DNA of 64,000 nucleotides from Aquirufa beregesia (GTDB lineage Bacteria; Bacteroidota; Bacteroidia; Cytophagales; Spirosomataceae): contig NZ_SEWW01000001.1 of assembly GCF_011090385.1 (NCBI RefSeq), forward strand, positions 62,001 through 126,000, in the 5' to 3' direction. Position 1 is the first letter of the stretch. Each line of letters starts with the position of its first letter. The notes below the pieces were generated by a model. The model had not been told where the DNA came from. It was given only the letters and a program-made list of their open reading frames with translations, and ran no database searches. Below are positions 37,401 to 46,478 of the stretch, piece by piece. A program made the translations under genes and the position numbers.

Positions 37401-37994
37401 ATGATGTTAAAAACACGCGTTAAGGTTTCATCAATTGCTAACCTTTCAGACGCTCGCTACTGTGCCGGCATGGGGGTTGATTGGTTAGGTTTTGCCTTAT
37501 ATGAGATGCCATTAGATAAATACAAAGAAATTAGGAATTGGTTGAGTGGCGTAGAAATAGTAGCAGAACTTTCTGGTGTTTCTGCCGATCAAATGAAAGA
37601 AATTGTGCAAAACTATGCTCCTGATTGGATAGAAGTGGATTCTCGAGCAGCTTTGCCCCGTTTATTGGAATTGGATATTCCCAAAATGATGCGTGTCAAT
37701 ATCGACACGGATAATTTACCTGCATTATTTGCTACCGCAGCTCCTTATGTAAGCTATTTTTTATTAGTAGCTGATTCTCCTGACTCTCTACAAGGTATGG
37801 AAGCTCAAATAGAAACTTGGGCAGCCCAATATCCTGTTATATTGGGATTGGAGCTTCCAGAAGAAGATGTAGAAGAATGGGTAGAGCAAAGTTCGATCCA
37901 AGGTATCGGTCTAGTGGCAGGCCAAGAGGATAGGCCAGGCTTTAGGGATTTTACGGATTTAATGAGTATCTTAGAAAAATTAGAAACGGAATAA
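37401..37994 (+). CDS. TrpF-like beta/alpha-barrel protein lacking the catalytic cysteine
   Basis: The 197-residue protein resembles phosphoribosylanthranilate isomerase at its N-terminus: VKVSSIANLSDARYCAGMGVDWLGFALYE compares with the TrpF opening K-I-C-G-I-T followed by a D-A-x(6)-G-A-D-x(2)-G-F pattern. Where TrpF has the catalytic cysteine, this protein has serine. The C-terminal half is divergent, and the phosphate-binding glycines are weak (IQGIGLVAGQEDRPG). No other trp gene is near. It is therefore more likely a repurposed barrel protein than the tryptophan enzyme. ATG at 37401 or 37404 is set by the promoter upstream. PBP1A follows after 12 nt. Confidence 0.7.
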   Translation: MMLKTRVKVSSIANLSDARYCAGMGVDWLGFALYEMPLDKYKEIRNWLSGVEIVAELSGVSADQMKEIVQNYAPDWIEVDSRAALPRLLELDIPKMMRVNIDTDNLPALFATAAPYVSYFLLVADSPDSLQGMEAQIETWAAQYPVILGLELPEEDVEEWVEQSSIQGIGLVAGQEDRPGFRDFTDLMSILEKLETE

Positions 37995-38006
37995 TTCAAT
38001 CCATTT

Positions 38007-40619
38007 ATGCTACAACGAATTCGCGCAATCGTTCAACAGCTTAAAAGCCTTTTCTGGACAGGATTGGAGCGTTTAACTGCTTTTTTATTGCCCTTATTAG
38101 CCCGAGTCTTAGGTGAAAAAAAGTATTCTTGGTTAGTTGGTCAAGTGGCTATGACCATTTTTTTTCTTAGGACTAAATGGCGATTGATTGAAGCATATTA
38201 TGAAGCACATGTAGATCGTAGTTCACCCTATTATCGGCCCATAGTGACCATGTGGAAAGTGGCTGGGAAAGTTGTCATGTATGTGCTCATTTACCTTTTT
38301 GTGATTGAAACCAATGTCTTTTGGTTGACTGGTGAAATGCCGGGTGTTGATGAATTACAAAATCCCAAATTGTCGCAAGCTTCTGAAATTTATTCCGCCG
38401 ATGGAGTTTTGCTTGGTAAGTATTTTGCAGAAAATAGAACCCCCATACGTGATTACAAACTACTTTCTCCTTATTTGGTACAAGCATTAGTAGCCACGGA
38501 GGATGCGCGTTTTTATGAGCATACAGGTATTGACTTTCAAGCTTGGGCTGGGGTAGCTGTTGGTTTAGTAAAAGGCGGAGATCGTGGGGGTGGAAGTACT
38601 ATTTCTCAACAGTTAGCTAAGAATTTATTCAAAACGCGAACCAAAAAGAGCTTTACCAAAACAGGTTTGTTCGGTTATGTTCCAGGCCTGAGTAAATTAA
38701 TCTACAAATCTAAAGAATGGGTTACGGCTATCAAGCTGGAAAGATTCTATACCAAAGATGAAATCATCCTTTGGTACTTAAATACGGTAGATTATGGAAA
38801 TAATGCCTATGGTATTAAAGTGGCTTCCAAAACCTATTTTAACACCTCTCCTGATTCATTGAATATTCAAGAAGCGGCTATTTTAGTCGGGCTTCAGAAA
38901 GCAACCACGACCTATAATCCTAAAAGGTATGAAGGCAAACCTTTGGAGCAAAATAGGGCATGGAAGCGTCGTAATGTGGTATTAGCTCAAATGGTGAAAG
39001 CGGGATATGTCAAGAAAAATGCCTATGATTCATTGGCTAAAATGCCGATTGAGTTGCATTCCAATGAGGAATCGCCATATGATGGTACGGGTAATTATTT
39101 TAAAGTGGCAATTGCCAAATATTTGAATGAGTGGGCCAAAGCCAATGACATGGAAATTGACTTGTATCGAGATGGTTTGAAAATTTATACCACCATTGAT
39201 TCAAGGATGCAAATTCATGCTGAACAGGCTGTAGAGTCAGGTATGCGTTCCATTCAAAAAACCTTTGATAATCACTGGACGGGACAAAATCCTTGGGTAG
39301 ATGAGCATGGTAAAGAAATTCCAGGTTTCATTGATACGGTCGCCAAACGTACAGAATATTATAAGGCATTAGTACATAAATATCCCAAGAATCCTGATTC
39401 TGTCATGCATTACATGAAAAATGTAAAACGGAAAATGTGGGTTTATTCTAGATCTACTTTAGGTGAAGAACAAATGACCATGAGTGCTTATGATTCTATT
39501 CAGTATTATAAGCGTTTCTTGCAGTCGGGCATGATGACCTTAGATCCTTATACTGGACATATTAAAGCTTGGGTAGGGGGATTGGATTTTAAGTATTTTA
39601 AATACGATCACGTCAAACAGTCGAGACGCCAGCCAGGTTCAACCTTCAAACCATTTGTATATACCGCCGCCATTGATGGTCCCAAGGATTTGTCGCCATG
39701 CTACATGATGACTGATGAGCCATTTGAGTTAGAAGTAGAAGAAAAAGGGGAAAAGAAAATTTGGCGTCCTTCCAATGCGGATGGTACATTTTCTTATTCT
39801 GCTATGCCAATTCGTCGTGCTCTAGCTAAATCCATTAATTCCATTACAGCTCGATTAACCAATGAGGTGGGCGCAGATACTGTCATGTATTATGCACAGA
39901 AAATGGGTATTAAGAGTCCATTGAAAGCTGTTCCTTCCATTGGTTTAGGTTCCTTTGATGTGTCTTTATATGAAATGATTGGGGCCTACTCTGCATTTGT
40001 CAATGAAGGAATTCATGTAGAACCTATGATAGTTCAGGAGATTAAAGATCAAAATGGTAAAGTATTACAGCGATTTGATCCTGTTTCTTACCGAGTGATT
40101 AAAAAAGAATCGGCCCAATTGGTTCGTTCCATGTTAGAGGGAGTGGTATATGAAGGAGGGACTGGAAGTTCCTTACTTTGGAATGAAGGAGAGGTCTTAT
40201 TACCAACCAATAATCGTTATGCACCTGCATTTGCTGCAAAAACAGGAACGACCTCGAATCATTCGGATGGTTGGTTTATTGGAATGACCCATAATTTGAT
40301 TTCGGGTGTGTGGGTTGGTGGTGACGACCGTTCTATACACTTCCGAACGGGGGCACTCGGTGAAGGGTCTAAAACAGCCTTACCTATCTACAAGCGATTT
40401 ATGATCAAAGTGGTCAATGACCCTTTATTGGCTAATTATAAACCTGTGCCATTCGATAAACTCGACAAGCGTGTGGTCAAAAAAGATTTTAATTGTCAAA
40501 GTGCTTATAGTACTTTGCCTGATTCACTACAAGTCAGTGACTCGGAATTGGATTCTCTCAATTCATTGTTAGGAAGTCCATCAGAAACACCAGATACCAA
40601 TCAACATTCTCCTCAATAA
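38007..40619 (+). CDS. Class A penicillin-binding protein (PBP1A-like)
   Basis: This bifunctional enzyme polymerises and cross-links peptidoglycan. It has an N-terminal cytosolic stretch of about 85 residues and a membrane helix (VVMYVLIYLFVIETNVFWLTG). The GT51 transglycosylase domain follows (VATEDARFYEHTGIDFQAW, GGGSTISQQLAKNLFK), then the transpeptidase with SxxK in QPGSTFKPFVYTAAID, SxN in AKSINSITARL, and KTGTTSNHSDGWFIG. At 870 residues it is full length. It lies between the TrpF-like gene and hemF with 2- to 12-nt gaps, one probable operon. Confidence 0.93.
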   Translation: MLQRIRAIVQQLKSLFWTGLERLTAFLLPLLARVLGEKKYSWLVGQVAMTIFFLRTKWRLIEAYYEAHVDRSSPYYRPIVTMWKVAGKVVMYVLIYLFVIETNVFWLTGEMPGVDELQNPKLSQASEIYSADGVLLGKYFAENRTPIRDYKLLSPYLVQALVATEDARFYEHTGIDFQAWAGVAVGLVKGGDRGGGSTISQQLAKNLFKTRTKKSFTKTGLFGYVPGLSKLIYKSKEWVTAIKLERFYTKDEIILWYLNTVDYGNNAYGIKVASKTYFNTSPDSLNIQEAAILVGLQKATTTYNPKRYEGKPLEQNRAWKRRNVVLAQMVKAGYVKKNAYDSLAKMPIELHSNEESPYDGTGNYFKVAIAKYLNEWAKANDMEIDLYRDGLKIYTTIDSRMQIHAEQAVESGMRSIQKTFDNHWTGQNPWVDEHGKEIPGFIDTVAKRTEYYKALVHKYPKNPDSVMHYMKNVKRKMWVYSRSTLGEEQMTMSAYDSIQYYKRFLQSGMMTLDPYTGHIKAWVGGLDFKYFKYDHVKQSRRQPGSTFKPFVYTAAIDGPKDLSPCYMMTDEPFELEVEEKGEKKIWRPSNADGTFSYSAMPIRRALAKSINSITARLTNEVGADTVMYYAQKMGIKSPLKAVPSIGLGSFDVSLYEMIGAYSAFVNEGIHVEPMIVQEIKDQNGKVLQRFDPVSYRVIKKESAQLVRSMLEGVVYEGGTGSSLLWNEGEVLLPTNNRYAPAFAAKTGTTSNHSDGWFIGMTHNLISGVWVGGDDRSIHFRTGALGEGSKTALPIYKRFMIKVVNDPLLANYKPVPFDKLDKRVVKKDFNCQSAYSTLPDSLQVSDSELDSLNSLLGSPSETPDTNQHSPQ

Positions 40620-40621
40620 GT

Positions 40622-41515
40622 ATGCGTAAGGAAGTCATAGCTGATTATTTCAAAGGTTTGCAGGATTCTATCTGTAGAGGCATAGAAGCTGTCGATGGTG
40701 GAAGTCGATTTAAAGAAGATCAATGGAAGCGTAAAGAAGGTGGGGGAGGTCGATCACGTGTCATCGTGAACGGAAATATCTTAGAAAAGGCCGGAGTCAA
40801 TTTTTCTGCTGTATTTGGTCCTTTACATCCCAAAATGGTGAAAAGTCTTGATATAAAAGAGGAAGTAGATTTTTTTGCCTCAGGAGTGTCCATTGTGATG
40901 CATCCCATCAATCCATGGGTTCCTATTATTCACATGAATGTTCGCTATTTTGAATTAAGCAATGGTGAACATTGGTTTGGAGGGGGTATCGATCTGACCC
41001 CTCATATCATCATTCCGGAGCAGGCAAAATGGTTTCATGAACAGATTAAGGCAGTTTGTGATCGGTTTGATAAGGAGTATTACCCGAAATATAAAACTTG
41101 GGCAGATGATTATTTCTTTAATTCACACCGTGAAGAAACGCGGGGAATCGGAGGGATATTTTTTGATTATATCAAGGCCAAAACTTTGGAAGAAAAACTA
41201 GCCAATTTTGAGTTTGTGAAGGCGATAGGAGAGGCTTTTGTTCCTATCTATAGTTATTTGATGCAGGAAAATGCTATCCGTCCATTTGGTGAAGCAGAAA
41301 AGGCATTTCAATTACTACGTAGAGGAAGATATGTGGAATTTAATTTGGTTCATGACCGGGGCACTAAATTCGGATTAGAGACGAATGGAAGAACGGAATC
41401 CATTTTAATGAGCTTACCTCCTTTAGCAAGTTGGGATTATATGCACAACTATTCAGATTATCCTTTGGGACTAGAAACTCAGAAATTATTGGTTAAAGGA
41501 GTGGATTGGGTGTGA
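40622..41515 (+). CDS. hemF: Oxygen-dependent coproporphyrinogen III oxidase
   Basis: HemF oxidatively decarboxylates coproporphyrinogen III to protoporphyrinogen IX using O2. Family motifs include GGGGRSRVI, HPINPWVPIIHMNVRYFE, WFGGGIDLTPHI, ETRGIGGIFFDY, FGEAEKAFQLLRRGRYVEFN and DRGTKFGLETNGRTESILMS. The length of 297 residues is normal. Its presence indicates aerobic or at least oxygen-tolerant haem synthesis. It follows PBP1A by 2 nt and is followed by a strong terminator. Confidence 0.95.
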   Translation: MRKEVIADYFKGLQDSICRGIEAVDGGSRFKEDQWKRKEGGGGRSRVIVNGNILEKAGVNFSAVFGPLHPKMVKSLDIKEEVDFFASGVSIVMHPINPWVPIIHMNVRYFELSNGEHWFGGGIDLTPHIIIPEQAKWFHEQIKAVCDRFDKEYYPKYKTWADDYFFNSHREETRGIGGIFFDYIKAKTLEEKLANFEFVKAIGEAFVPIYSYLMQENAIRPFGEAEKAFQLLRRGRYVEFNLVHDRGTKFGLETNGRTESILMSLPPLASWDYMHNYSDYPLGLETQKLLVKGVDWV

Positions 41516-41542
41516 TTTTGACATTAAAGAGCCCATGATATC

Positions 41543-41580
41543 AAAAAAGCCATTTGAATTTTATTTCAAATGGCTTTTTT
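41543..41580. terminator. Bidirectional terminator after hemF, 16-bp stem
   Basis: Perfect inverted repeat AAAAAAGCCATTTGAA (41543-41558) with its complement at 41565-41580 and a 6-nt loop. A- and T-tracts flank it on both sides, and it separates hemF from the convergent unknown gene. Confidence 0.9.
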
Positions 41581-41647
41581 GATGATTAAAAATCAGGTTT
41601 CAAGGGTTAATTGATCCTAATATTTTCTGATAATCTTACTGTTAAGC

Positions 41648-42049
41648 TTAGCTTTCTTTTTCCCAAACGACACTTATACCTTTAGGTGTCATCAGTAAAA
41701 TACGTGTAGGAGAAGGTAAAAGTACTAATCTGGCACCTACTGAAGGGTTTTCTATCCATTCTACCTCTACACCTTCTTTCTTCCCTATTTCAATTTCGCC
41801 ATCTTCTGTTTCTACAAATTTCTTAGCTAGGTATGCTGTAGGTAAAAGAACATCGGATTCTGGGCAATGCTTGATATGAACCTTCTCCAGAATTTCTTCT
41901 AATTGATCACCATATTTTTCATTAAAATCATCTTCCAAATCATGTAAGATTTCTTCTACATCATCGTAGCTTTCATCTGAGTAATTCAATTTAGAGAGTT
42001 CTAAGCGTTTTTCTAGGATGGCAATCATTGCCGCGTCAATCGTATTCAT
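41648..42049 (-). CDS. Conserved hypothetical acidic protein
   Basis: I do not recognise this 133-residue protein. The first 70 residues are acidic and helical (SDESYDDVEEILHDLEDDFN, EKYGDQLEEILEKVH), and the rest appears to be beta-rich (GARLVLLPSPTRILLMTPKG). It has no signal peptide or membrane segment, so it is probably cytosolic. It lies 48 nt downstream of menC on the same strand. Codon use looks ordinary for the window, which supports a real gene. Confidence 0.6.
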   Translation of the reverse strand: MNTIDAAMIAILEKRLELSKLNYSDESYDDVEEILHDLEDDFNEKYGDQLEEILEKVHIKHCPESDVLLPTAYLAKKFVETEDGEIEIGKKEGVEVEWIENPSVGARLVLLPSPTRILLMTPKGISVVWEKES

Positions 42050-42097
42050 GAAGTATTTTTCTAATTTTTTGTAAAGATAGGCCTTAAAATGTATTTC

Positions 42098-43192
42098 CTA
42101 AACATGAATTTCATGAAAAGGATTGACACGATGGAAATTTGGGTTGAAATGTAAATTTCCACTTTGAATGGAAAGACCAGAAGCAAAATTGTTGGTATAT
42201 AAGGAACCTGTACCTAAGCCTTGGGGAATTTGTAGTGAATATTCAGCGGTAAATTGTGCTATAGCCTGTAAACCTATGTTGGATTCTAAGGCAGAAGTTA
42301 TCCACCAGTCCATTTGATGTTCTTCTGCTGCTTGAATCCAAGTATGACTGGAGGAAAAGCCACCTACTAAGCTAGGTTTAATAATTAAGTAATTAGCAGG
42401 GATTTTATCTAATAATTGATTTTGTTGCTCATAGTTTTCCAAACCAATCAATTCTTCATCTAGGGCTATGGGCAAAATATTTTCTTGGCATAATTCTGCC
42501 ATTGCATTCCAAAGTCCGGCCCGAATAGGTTGTTCAATACTATGTATATCCAATTTAGCCAATTGCTCTAATTTATGAGCAGCTTCCTTTGTTGTAAAAG
42601 CTCCATTGGCATCTACCCGAATGCTTAATTTTTCTTTGGGAAATTGATTTCTGAGATTATTTAAAATGGCAAGTTCTTGATCAAAATCAATGGCTCCAAT
42701 TTTTAACTTTAGACATGTATAACCTTGGGCGATTTTTTGTTCGATTTGATCTTCCATGAAATCGGGTTTCCCCATCCAAATCAAACCATTGATAGGTATA
42801 GCCATTTTACCAAGGCTAAATGCATTTTCAAAATGAATTCCATTTTTAGCATGAATATAATCATAAACAGCCATTTCAATGGCAAATTTATAGGAGGGAT
42901 AAGCTAAAGGAAGATGGGAGACAAATTCAGGTATTTCTTCCAAGTTTTCGGGAAATAACTCCCAATTGGCGCTTTTAATATACTTTTCGAAGCCCGCTAA
43001 TCCTTCTTCTTCAAATTCTGGGCTTAGGCCTCTTAAGGGGCCAGCTTCTCCCAGTCCCACTTGAGTGGGATTTTTTTTATTTTTAATCTGGATGAAATAT
43101 GAGTTTTTTTCGGTCAATATTCCTCGTGAAGTACCTGCTTCAAAGTGAAATTGTAGAGGATGTTTTTGGTAAGAAACGGATATATCAAACAT
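42098..43192 (-). CDS. menC: o-Succinylbenzoate synthase-type enolase-superfamily enzyme
   Basis: MenC dehydrates SHCHC to o-succinylbenzoate in menaquinone synthesis. The barrel residues of the enolase superfamily are visible: the KxK acid/base pair in CLKLKIGAIDF, metal ligands in RVDANGAF, SIEQPI and ALDEEL, and the second lysine in LIIKPSLVGG. The ATG at 43192 (MFDISVSYQKHPLQFHFEAG) gives 364 residues; the frame stays open upstream but overlaps lpxK on the other strand. No other men gene is adjacent, so a muconate or dipeptide epimerase role cannot be fully excluded. Confidence 0.82.
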   Translation of the reverse strand: MFDISVSYQKHPLQFHFEAGTSRGILTEKNSYFIQIKNKKNPTQVGLGEAGPLRGLSPEFEEEGLAGFEKYIKSANWELFPENLEEIPEFVSHLPLAYPSYKFAIEMAVYDYIHAKNGIHFENAFSLGKMAIPINGLIWMGKPDFMEDQIEQKIAQGYTCLKLKIGAIDFDQELAILNNLRNQFPKEKLSIRVDANGAFTTKEAAHKLEQLAKLDIHSIEQPIRAGLWNAMAELCQENILPIALDEELIGLENYEQQNQLLDKIPANYLIIKPSLVGGFSSSHTWIQAAEEHQMDWWITSALESNIGLQAIAQFTAEYSLQIPQGLGTGSLYTNNFASGLSIQSGNLHFNPNFHRVNPFHEIHV

Positions 43193-43258
43193 ACCGCAAG
43201 TTATTATTTTCTTGGCTGTTTTGCTGCCTCGACGATTCTTTTTAGCTTTAAACTTGAT

Positions 43259-44266
43259 ATGAAAAATATATTCACCTGGTTTCCTGCATTGCTTTATGGA
43301 ATTATCATCTCCGTACGTAATGCATTTTATGATTGGGGTTGGTTCAAATCTCATCATTTTGACAAACCCAAAACCATAGTAGTTGGAAATTTAGCCGTGG
43401 GTGGTACCGGTAAAAGTCCACTGGTGGCTTATTTAATTCATCATGCAAGCTGGAATAATTCTGTGGGAATTTTAAGTAGGGGATACGGGCGGATAAGCAA
43501 GGGTTTTAAATGGGTAGAGCTTAGTTCCGCCGCTGCCGAAGTTGGGGATGAACCTCTAACCTATAAGACCACTTTTCCACAAATGCATGTGGCTGTTTGT
43601 GAAAGTAGGGTTACAGGAATTCAACAAATGATAGAGCAAATTCCGGAAATCGAAACGGTCATTTTAGATGATGCCTTTCAGCATCGTGCTTTAAAAGCTG
43701 ATTTTAATATCATTTGTACTACGTATGATCAACCTTATTTTGAAGACCATTTAATGCCCATGGGGAGGTTAAGGGAATGGAGATCGGGAATTGAAAGGGC
43801 AGATGCCGTAGTGGTGACTCGTTGTCCATCAATGTTGGACCATCAACAAATAGACCGTTTTCAGTTAGAAATACGCAAACCTGTTTTCTTTGCTTCTATC
43901 CGTTATGGAAAACCACAGGGAATCCAAGAATTTTCCCATATGTCATGGCATGCATTGGCAGGTATAGCAGATCCGAGTCTATTTTTTGAGCAAGTAAAAA
44001 AAATAGGTGTAATGAAAAGCACACAATCTTATCCAGATCATCATCGTTTTACTCAAGCTGAACTACACGATTTAAATACAAAGGCGGCTAAAATGGCAGA
44101 GGATGAGGCATTTATTACCACGCACAAGGATTATGTTCGCCTGCAAGCTGCTTATCAGGAATTTCCAGACTTAGCCAATAAATTAGCCTATCTGCCTATG
44201 GAGATGTATTTTTTGAAGAGGGAGGCTGAGTTTTGGAGCTTATTGAACCAAAGCTTGACAAGATAA
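43259..44266 (+). CDS. lpxK: Tetraacyldisaccharide 4'-kinase
   Basis: LpxK phosphorylates the 4' position of the lipid A disaccharide at the inner membrane. The N-terminal hydrophobic anchor (FTWFPALLYGIIISVRNAFYD) is followed by the P-loop VVGNLAVGGTGKSPLVAYL. The LDDAFQHRALKADFNI segment and the TTHKDYVRL motif are also typical of the family. From the ATG at 43259 it has 335 residues. It is divergent from menC, with 66 nt between the starts. Its presence shows a lipid A-bearing outer membrane. Confidence 0.93.
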   Translation: MKNIFTWFPALLYGIIISVRNAFYDWGWFKSHHFDKPKTIVVGNLAVGGTGKSPLVAYLIHHASWNNSVGILSRGYGRISKGFKWVELSSAAAEVGDEPLTYKTTFPQMHVAVCESRVTGIQQMIEQIPEIETVILDDAFQHRALKADFNIICTTYDQPYFEDHLMPMGRLREWRSGIERADAVVVTRCPSMLDHQQIDRFQLEIRKPVFFASIRYGKPQGIQEFSHMSWHALAGIADPSLFFEQVKKIGVMKSTQSYPDHHRFTQAELHDLNTKAAKMAEDEAFITTHKDYVRLQAAYQEFPDLANKLAYLPMEMYFLKREAEFWSLLNQSLTR

Positions 44267-44295
44267 TTTCCTTATTTTAAGCTACCTTTGCGGTG

Positions 44296-46287
44296 ATGAA
44301 ACATCGGTTAACCATACTTTTTCTTATTTCCTTTTTGCTTCCATTTTCGATTTGGGCTCAAGTTTTGACGCCTGGAACGACTTCAGGTTTTCCCGGTACC
44401 CAAAATCCGAATGACAGAAATGGCTTTCCCAATCCAGCTACTCAGAATACTAAAGGAACTAGCAAAGGGCCTCAAAAAAGTGGTCGTGCCGCATTAGATG
44501 ATTCGACCAAACAAGTGTTTGGCCCTAATACTATGTATTATGTACATGAATCTGATATTGTAAATTCTCGTGAAATCAAGCGAAGAATTGATACGACACT
44601 TACGCTTTTCCACCGATATTTATTTCAGGAGAAAAGTGGTTTTTTGACGGCTAATTTAGGAAATGATGGAACAGCCGTTAGAAATATGTTTTTTCAATCC
44701 CCAGGTAGTTTGGGCACCCAATTGGGTTATTCAGTATATTCTCCCTACGCTTTTCAATCGGATCAGGTTCGATATTTTAATTCCAAATCGCCTTATTCTG
44801 AAGTGGAATATAATCTGGGTGGAGGAGGTCAAACTCGTTTGAATTTTAATTTTGCCCGAAACGTAGATTCTCTCTGGAATATAGGTATTGCTCTTCAAAG
44901 GATGGTGGCCGACAAAGTATTGACAGATGCCGCATTTAAATCAGGTGAGCAGAGTTTATTAGGTCAATGGGGATTATTGTTGCATAGCAATTATCAATCA
45001 AAAAATAAGAAATACCGTTTATTAGGGCATATTAATTATTTTGATCAAGGAACCAATGATCAAGGGGGCGTGAAATTATCAAAAACGTTGACTGCGGATG
45101 AAGCTTTGAAATACATTGATAATACGGCCATTTTGTCCAATTCTTTATCTCAATCCAATGATAAATTCATCAAATTTCACGTTTACCATGAATTTGTTGG
45201 GTGGAAAGGCTTACAATTATTCCAAGCCTTGGATGTGGAAAATCGAACTGTGAAGTTTAGAGATAAGGCATTCCAACAATCATTAGCCGATGGTTTTTAT
45301 CCAAGAACCTATATTCAATACATTCAAGCTCCTACCGAGGATTCACTGTACAATGAGAATCAATGGTCATCCTATAGTCACCAAACAGGCTTAAAAGGAA
45401 TATATAAACAGTTTGTTTATCGGACTTATTTAAAGCAACGTTATTGGTCGGTGTATAATCCGCTAAATGAGACTAAATTAGATCGATTTGAGAATTATGT
45501 AGGCTTGTGGATCAATCAATCATTTAGTCAGAATATTGATTTTACAGCTGAGGGTGAATATTTGTTAGGATCAGATTATCGACTGAAAGCCAGTTTTCAA
45601 TCGCCCATTTTTCAAGTCAGTGCCCAAAGAATTTCGTATAGTCCAAGTATTGCACAAAACTGGGTGTATAATACCTCATATCGGTGGAAAAATGATTTTG
45701 CGAATATCTCCATGGACGAAATCTATGGAGGGATTAATTTGAAGTCGAAATATATTTATTTTAAGCCAGGTTTAACCATTCAACGTATTTCTGATTGGAT
45801 ATACCTTGATTCACTAGCTACTCCCATGCAAGCTAAATCAGATATTGGTGTTTTTAGAACGTCGGTGGATGTAGGAGGACAATGGAAAAAACTCTCCTGG
45901 TTTACGAAAGTTTATGCCAATACACAAACAGGTCCCAATGTTCTCCGCATGCCTAACCTATTGGTTGATGCTAATTTGGCTTTGGATGTACAATATAAGA
46001 AGTTGCTTTATGTTCAATTTGGAATCGATATACACCATCAATCTGCCTATTTTGCGGATGCTTATCAGCCTGCTTTGCAACAGTACCATATTCAAAATAA
46101 TTACCAAGTACCGGCTTTTGTCCAGCTTGACCCCTATGTTTCCTTGCGTATTAATCGGGTACGCCTATTTTTCAAAATGTCACATGCCAATTATGGTCTC
46201 TTGAACAACAATTATTATACGGCTTACCTTCATCCAGCCATGTCACGGGTTTTTGGTTATGGGGTAAAATGGCTGTTGTTTGATTAG
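44296..46287 (+). CDS. Putative porin (Porin_10-type)
   Basis: This protein of about 663 residues has a signal peptide (MKHRLTILFLISFLLPFSIWAQ). A low-complexity linker rich in Pro, Gly, Thr and Asn follows, then a long series of beta strands ending in FGYGVKWLLFD. The QLGYSVYSPYAFQSDQVRYF and YNLGGGGQTRLNFNFARN segments fit the Bacteroidota putative porin family. It would sit in the outer membrane; the transported solute is unknown. Start is ATG at 44296 (a GTG directly precedes it). It follows lpxK by about 30 nt. Two REP-like hairpins start 3 nt after the stop. Confidence 0.82.
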   Translation: MKHRLTILFLISFLLPFSIWAQVLTPGTTSGFPGTQNPNDRNGFPNPATQNTKGTSKGPQKSGRAALDDSTKQVFGPNTMYYVHESDIVNSREIKRRIDTTLTLFHRYLFQEKSGFLTANLGNDGTAVRNMFFQSPGSLGTQLGYSVYSPYAFQSDQVRYFNSKSPYSEVEYNLGGGGQTRLNFNFARNVDSLWNIGIALQRMVADKVLTDAAFKSGEQSLLGQWGLLLHSNYQSKNKKYRLLGHINYFDQGTNDQGGVKLSKTLTADEALKYIDNTAILSNSLSQSNDKFIKFHVYHEFVGWKGLQLFQALDVENRTVKFRDKAFQQSLADGFYPRTYIQYIQAPTEDSLYNENQWSSYSHQTGLKGIYKQFVYRTYLKQRYWSVYNPLNETKLDRFENYVGLWINQSFSQNIDFTAEGEYLLGSDYRLKASFQSPIFQVSAQRISYSPSIAQNWVYNTSYRWKNDFANISMDEIYGGINLKSKYIYFKPGLTIQRISDWIYLDSLATPMQAKSDIGVFRTSVDVGGQWKKLSWFTKVYANTQTGPNVLRMPNLLVDANLALDVQYKKLLYVQFGIDIHHQSAYFADAYQPALQQYHIQNNYQVPAFVQLDPYVSLRINRVRLFFKMSHANYGLLNNNYYTAYLHPAMSRVFGYGVKWLLFD

Positions 46288-46289
46288 GA

Positions 46290-46364
46290 CCGTTGAGCCG
46301 TTGCAGTGCAACGGCTTTGGAGGTGCCAGAGATCCGTTGAGCCGAAGCAGTGCTTCGGCTTTGG
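46290..46364. repeat. Pair of REP-like palindromic repeats
   Basis: Two 31-nt direct copies lie at 46290-46320 and 46334-46364. Each is CCGTTGA, a hairpin, then TTTGG. The hairpins GCCGTTGC-AGT-GCAACGGC (46297-46315) and GCCGAAGC-AGT-GCTTCGGC (46341-46359) share the loop and the stem base but differ by compensating changes (TTGC/GCAA against AAGC/GCTT), so structure is conserved rather than sequence. They sit beside a RAYT gene, the usual partner of REP elements, and could also serve as a terminator for the porin gene. Confidence 0.8.
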
Positions 46365-46478
46365 GTTTTATCTGGATATTGATATTCTGATAGTCGGATT
46401 TTTTTTGATGTTTTATAGAGCTTTTTTTGTTGTAGCGGTCTGTTTTTCTACAGATTTATACAGTCAAAAATTATACCT

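Noticed and set aside
42098-43357. Longer reading frame of menC with 55 extra N-terminal residues
   Set aside because: The extension overlaps the start of lpxK on the other strand, is basic and unlike the family, and the ATG at 43192 matches the usual MenC start.
44283-44290. TACCTTTG as a promoter for the putative porin gene
   Set aside because: It ends only 5 nt before the ATG, would give a leaderless transcript, and has no -33 element at proper spacing; the gene may be read from lpxK.
46425-46455. TGTAG...CTACA near the RAYT start as a third REP element
   Set aside because: It shares neither flank nor loop with the two clear copies and the stem is only about five pairs.
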